Assembly (NCBI GenBank): GCA_964517355.1
Contig: CAZFCK010000284.1
Location: forward strand, 1-5,309
DNA: 5,309 nucleotides
DNA from: CAZFCK01 sp964517355
GTDB taxonomy: Bacteria; Desulfobacterota; Desulfovibrionia; Desulfovibrionales; Desulfovibrionaceae
Direction: 5' to 3'
Shown here: one piece after another, positions 4,581-5,309 of the stretch
Layout: every line of letters starts with the position of its first letter
How positions within the stretch are numbered: the first letter of the stretch is position 1
Made by a program: the position numbers and the translations under genes
Notes under the pieces: generated by a model
Databases searched by the model: none
What the model saw: the letters and a program-made list of their open reading frames with translations, nothing else
What the model was told of the DNA's origin: nothing

Positions 4581-5045
4581 ATGAAAGACATCATCCTGCA
4601 CACCGACGGCGCCTGCCTGGGCAATCCGGGCCCGGGCGGATGGGCGGCGGTATTGCGCTACAAGGAGCACCTGCTCGAACTCTCGGACGGCTACAATCCC
4701 ACCACCAACAACCGCATGGAGGTTTTGGCCGCCGTAGAGGGGCTGCGTGCGCTCAACGAACCTTGCCGTGTGCAGCTCTACACGGATTCGCGCTACCTGC
4801 GCGATGCGGTGGAAAAAAACTGGCTTAAAGGCTGGCAACGAAACGGTTGGCTCACAGCGGCCAAAAAACCGGTGAAAAACCAGGATTTGTGGCAACAACT
4901 CCTGCCCTTGCTGGAAAAACATCAAGTCACGCTGCACTGGATTCAAGGGCATGCCGGCACGCCGGACAACGAACGGTGCGACGTCCTCGCCAAAAACGCC
5001 GCCCAAGGCAAAGCACTGCCGAAAGATCCCGGCTACCCTGAATGA
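4581..5045 (+). CDS. rnhA: Ribonuclease HI
   Basis: This 154-residue cytosolic enzyme cuts the RNA strand of RNA-DNA hybrids, clearing R-loops and Okazaki primers. Its length matches the E. coli enzyme (155). The catalytic set is complete: D9 (in TDGACLGNPGPGG), E47 (in NNRMEVLAA), D69 (in YTDSRY) and D134 (in NERCDVLA), with the assisting H124 (in WIQGHAGTPDNE). The basic-protrusion stretch WLKGWQRNGWLTAAKKPVKNQDLW at 81-104 is also present, as in bacterial type 1 enzymes. An in-frame stop at 4563 makes the ATG at 4581 the only sensible start, yet no Shine-Dalgarno lies at normal distance (AGG at 4560-4562 is 18 bases away). It seems to be its own transcription unit. The stop codon lies inside one arm of an inverted repeat. 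Confidence 0.98.
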   Translation: MKDIILHTDGACLGNPGPGGWAAVLRYKEHLLELSDGYNPTTNNRMEVLAAVEGLRALNEPCRVQLYTDSRYLRDAVEKNWLKGWQRNGWLTAAKKPVKNQDLWQQLLPLLEKHQVTLHWIQGHAGTPDNERCDVLAKNAAQGKALPKDPGYPE

Positions 5046-5072
5046 CCCCGATGTCCGCACCTCCATTCAGGG
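5036..5072 (+). repeat. Perfect 9-bp inverted repeat across the rnhA stop codon
   Basis: CCCTGAATG (5036-5044) and CATTCAGGG (5064-5072) are exact reverse complements separated by 19 nt. The left arm contains the last codons and the first two bases of the TGA. No T run follows, so it is not a normal terminator. It may protect the 3' end of the message or slow ribosomes at the stop. Confidence 0.5.
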
Positions 5073-5218
5073 CGGCGTCACCATCAACAATTGTCAACCT
5101 GAAGATGTAACCACCACTCGGCTTTCTGAGTGAAGAGCGCATTATAACATTGCCGCATTTATGGAAAAAGCAAGGATGAAACGATCTGTCTGCCGGCGTC
5201 CGGGGGCCTCCCCTGGCC
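5046..5218. other. Non-coding 3' region of rnhA with small hairpins
   Basis: No credible gene is seen. Besides the inverted repeat at the rnhA stop there is a 7-bp hairpin CACTCGG-CTTT-CTGAGTG with one G-T pair (5115-5132), and a GGGG-GCCT-CCCC hairpin (5202-5213) just before the terminator stem. A 37-codon ATG frame at 5161 has no ribosome-binding site and runs through the terminator. The region is either a long 3' untranslated tail or a small RNA ending at the terminator. I found no good plus-strand promoter for the latter. Confidence 0.45.
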
Positions 5219-5250
5219 GTCGTGCGGGCGCGAAAGCCCGCGACTTTTTT
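5219..5250 (+). terminator. Rho-independent terminator
   Basis: GCGGGC (5224-5229), loop GCGAAA and GCCCGC (5236-5241) form a 6-bp GC stem. It can be extended by GTC/GAC (5219-5221 with 5242-5244) around a two-base bulge, and a run of six T residues follows at 5245-5250. It is the only textbook intrinsic terminator in the window. It closes the rnhA transcript or a small RNA in the 3' region. Confidence 0.85.
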
Positions 5251-5309
5251 CCTTTTAGAGCATCTCACGCTTGAAAAGCGCTAGATACTCTTATGCATTT
5301 CCCTGGAAC
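5251..5309. other. Short unassigned right end
   Basis: Past the terminator there are 59 bases with no supported gene. A 5-bp hairpin CGCTT-GAA-AAGCG (5268-5280) is too small to interpret. TTGAAA at 5271-5276 could be a -35 for a gene to the right, but no good -10 is visible at standard spacing. Confidence 0.4.

Noticed and set aside
4467..5066. 199-codon minus-strand frame opposite rnhA
   Set aside because: It lies antisense to a gene with a complete catalytic set; its protein shows no recognisable domain and reflects codon bias of the real gene.
5115..5148. Possible tRNA or promoter near the hairpin and TATAAC at 5143-5148
   Set aside because: No T-arm GTTCRA signature or acceptor pairing, and no acceptable -35 at 16-18 bp on the plus strand. 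The minus-strand TATAAT here has only a poor -35 (TTTTTC) and no gene downstream.
5161..5274. 37-codon ATG frame after rnhA
   Set aside because: No Shine-Dalgarno, arginine-rich low-complexity product, and it runs straight through the intrinsic terminator.
5268..5280. CGCTT-GAA-AAGCG hairpin as a second terminator
   Set aside because: Only 5 bp, and no U tract follows.

Overview
The window is ordinary chromosomal DNA from a Gram-negative-type bacterium with moderately GC-rich genes and AT-rich intergenic spacers. The MOT1-type oxyanion transporter, the DMT permease and a Fur-like operator would suit a sulfate reducer of the Desulfovibrio group (Desulfobacterota). No rRNA, tRNA or species marker is present, so that assignment is only a guess. 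I see no CRISPR array, insertion sequence, phage gene or tRNA.

Layout, left to right. Positions 1-221 are intergenic and hold several inverted repeats. Positions 222-1430 (minus) encode a molybdate/sulfate transporter of the MOT1 family. The 327-nt divergent spacer 1431-1757 holds its promoter and a strikingly foldable 5' leader. Positions 1758-2714 (plus) encode a 10-TM EamA/DMT permease. It converges on, and overlaps by 22 bp, a cation diffusion facilitator (metal efflux) gene at 2693-3625 (minus). A second divergent spacer, 3626-3823, carries a perfect 19-bp Fur-box-like palindrome. Positions 3824-4399 (plus) encode a one-TM protein with a TPM-like domain. Positions 4581-5045 (plus) encode ribonuclease HI with all catalytic residues. 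Positions 5046-5309 are non-coding and contain a strong intrinsic terminator ending near 5250.

The first three genes are membrane transporters (oxyanion uptake, a metabolite permease, divalent metal efflux), each apparently its own transcription unit. No multi-gene defence or biosynthetic system is visible. The most interesting content is regulatory. (i) The leader of the MOT1 gene can fold in two mutually exclusive ways that differ in whether part of the ribosome-binding site is paired, which is riboswitch-like. (ii) The leader of the DMT gene has a hairpin followed by a helix that would bury its Shine-Dalgarno. (iii) A Fur-like operator lies upstream of the best promoter for the metal-efflux gene, a geometry that would fit activation by iron-loaded Fur. 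All three come from reading the sequence by eye and have not been computed.
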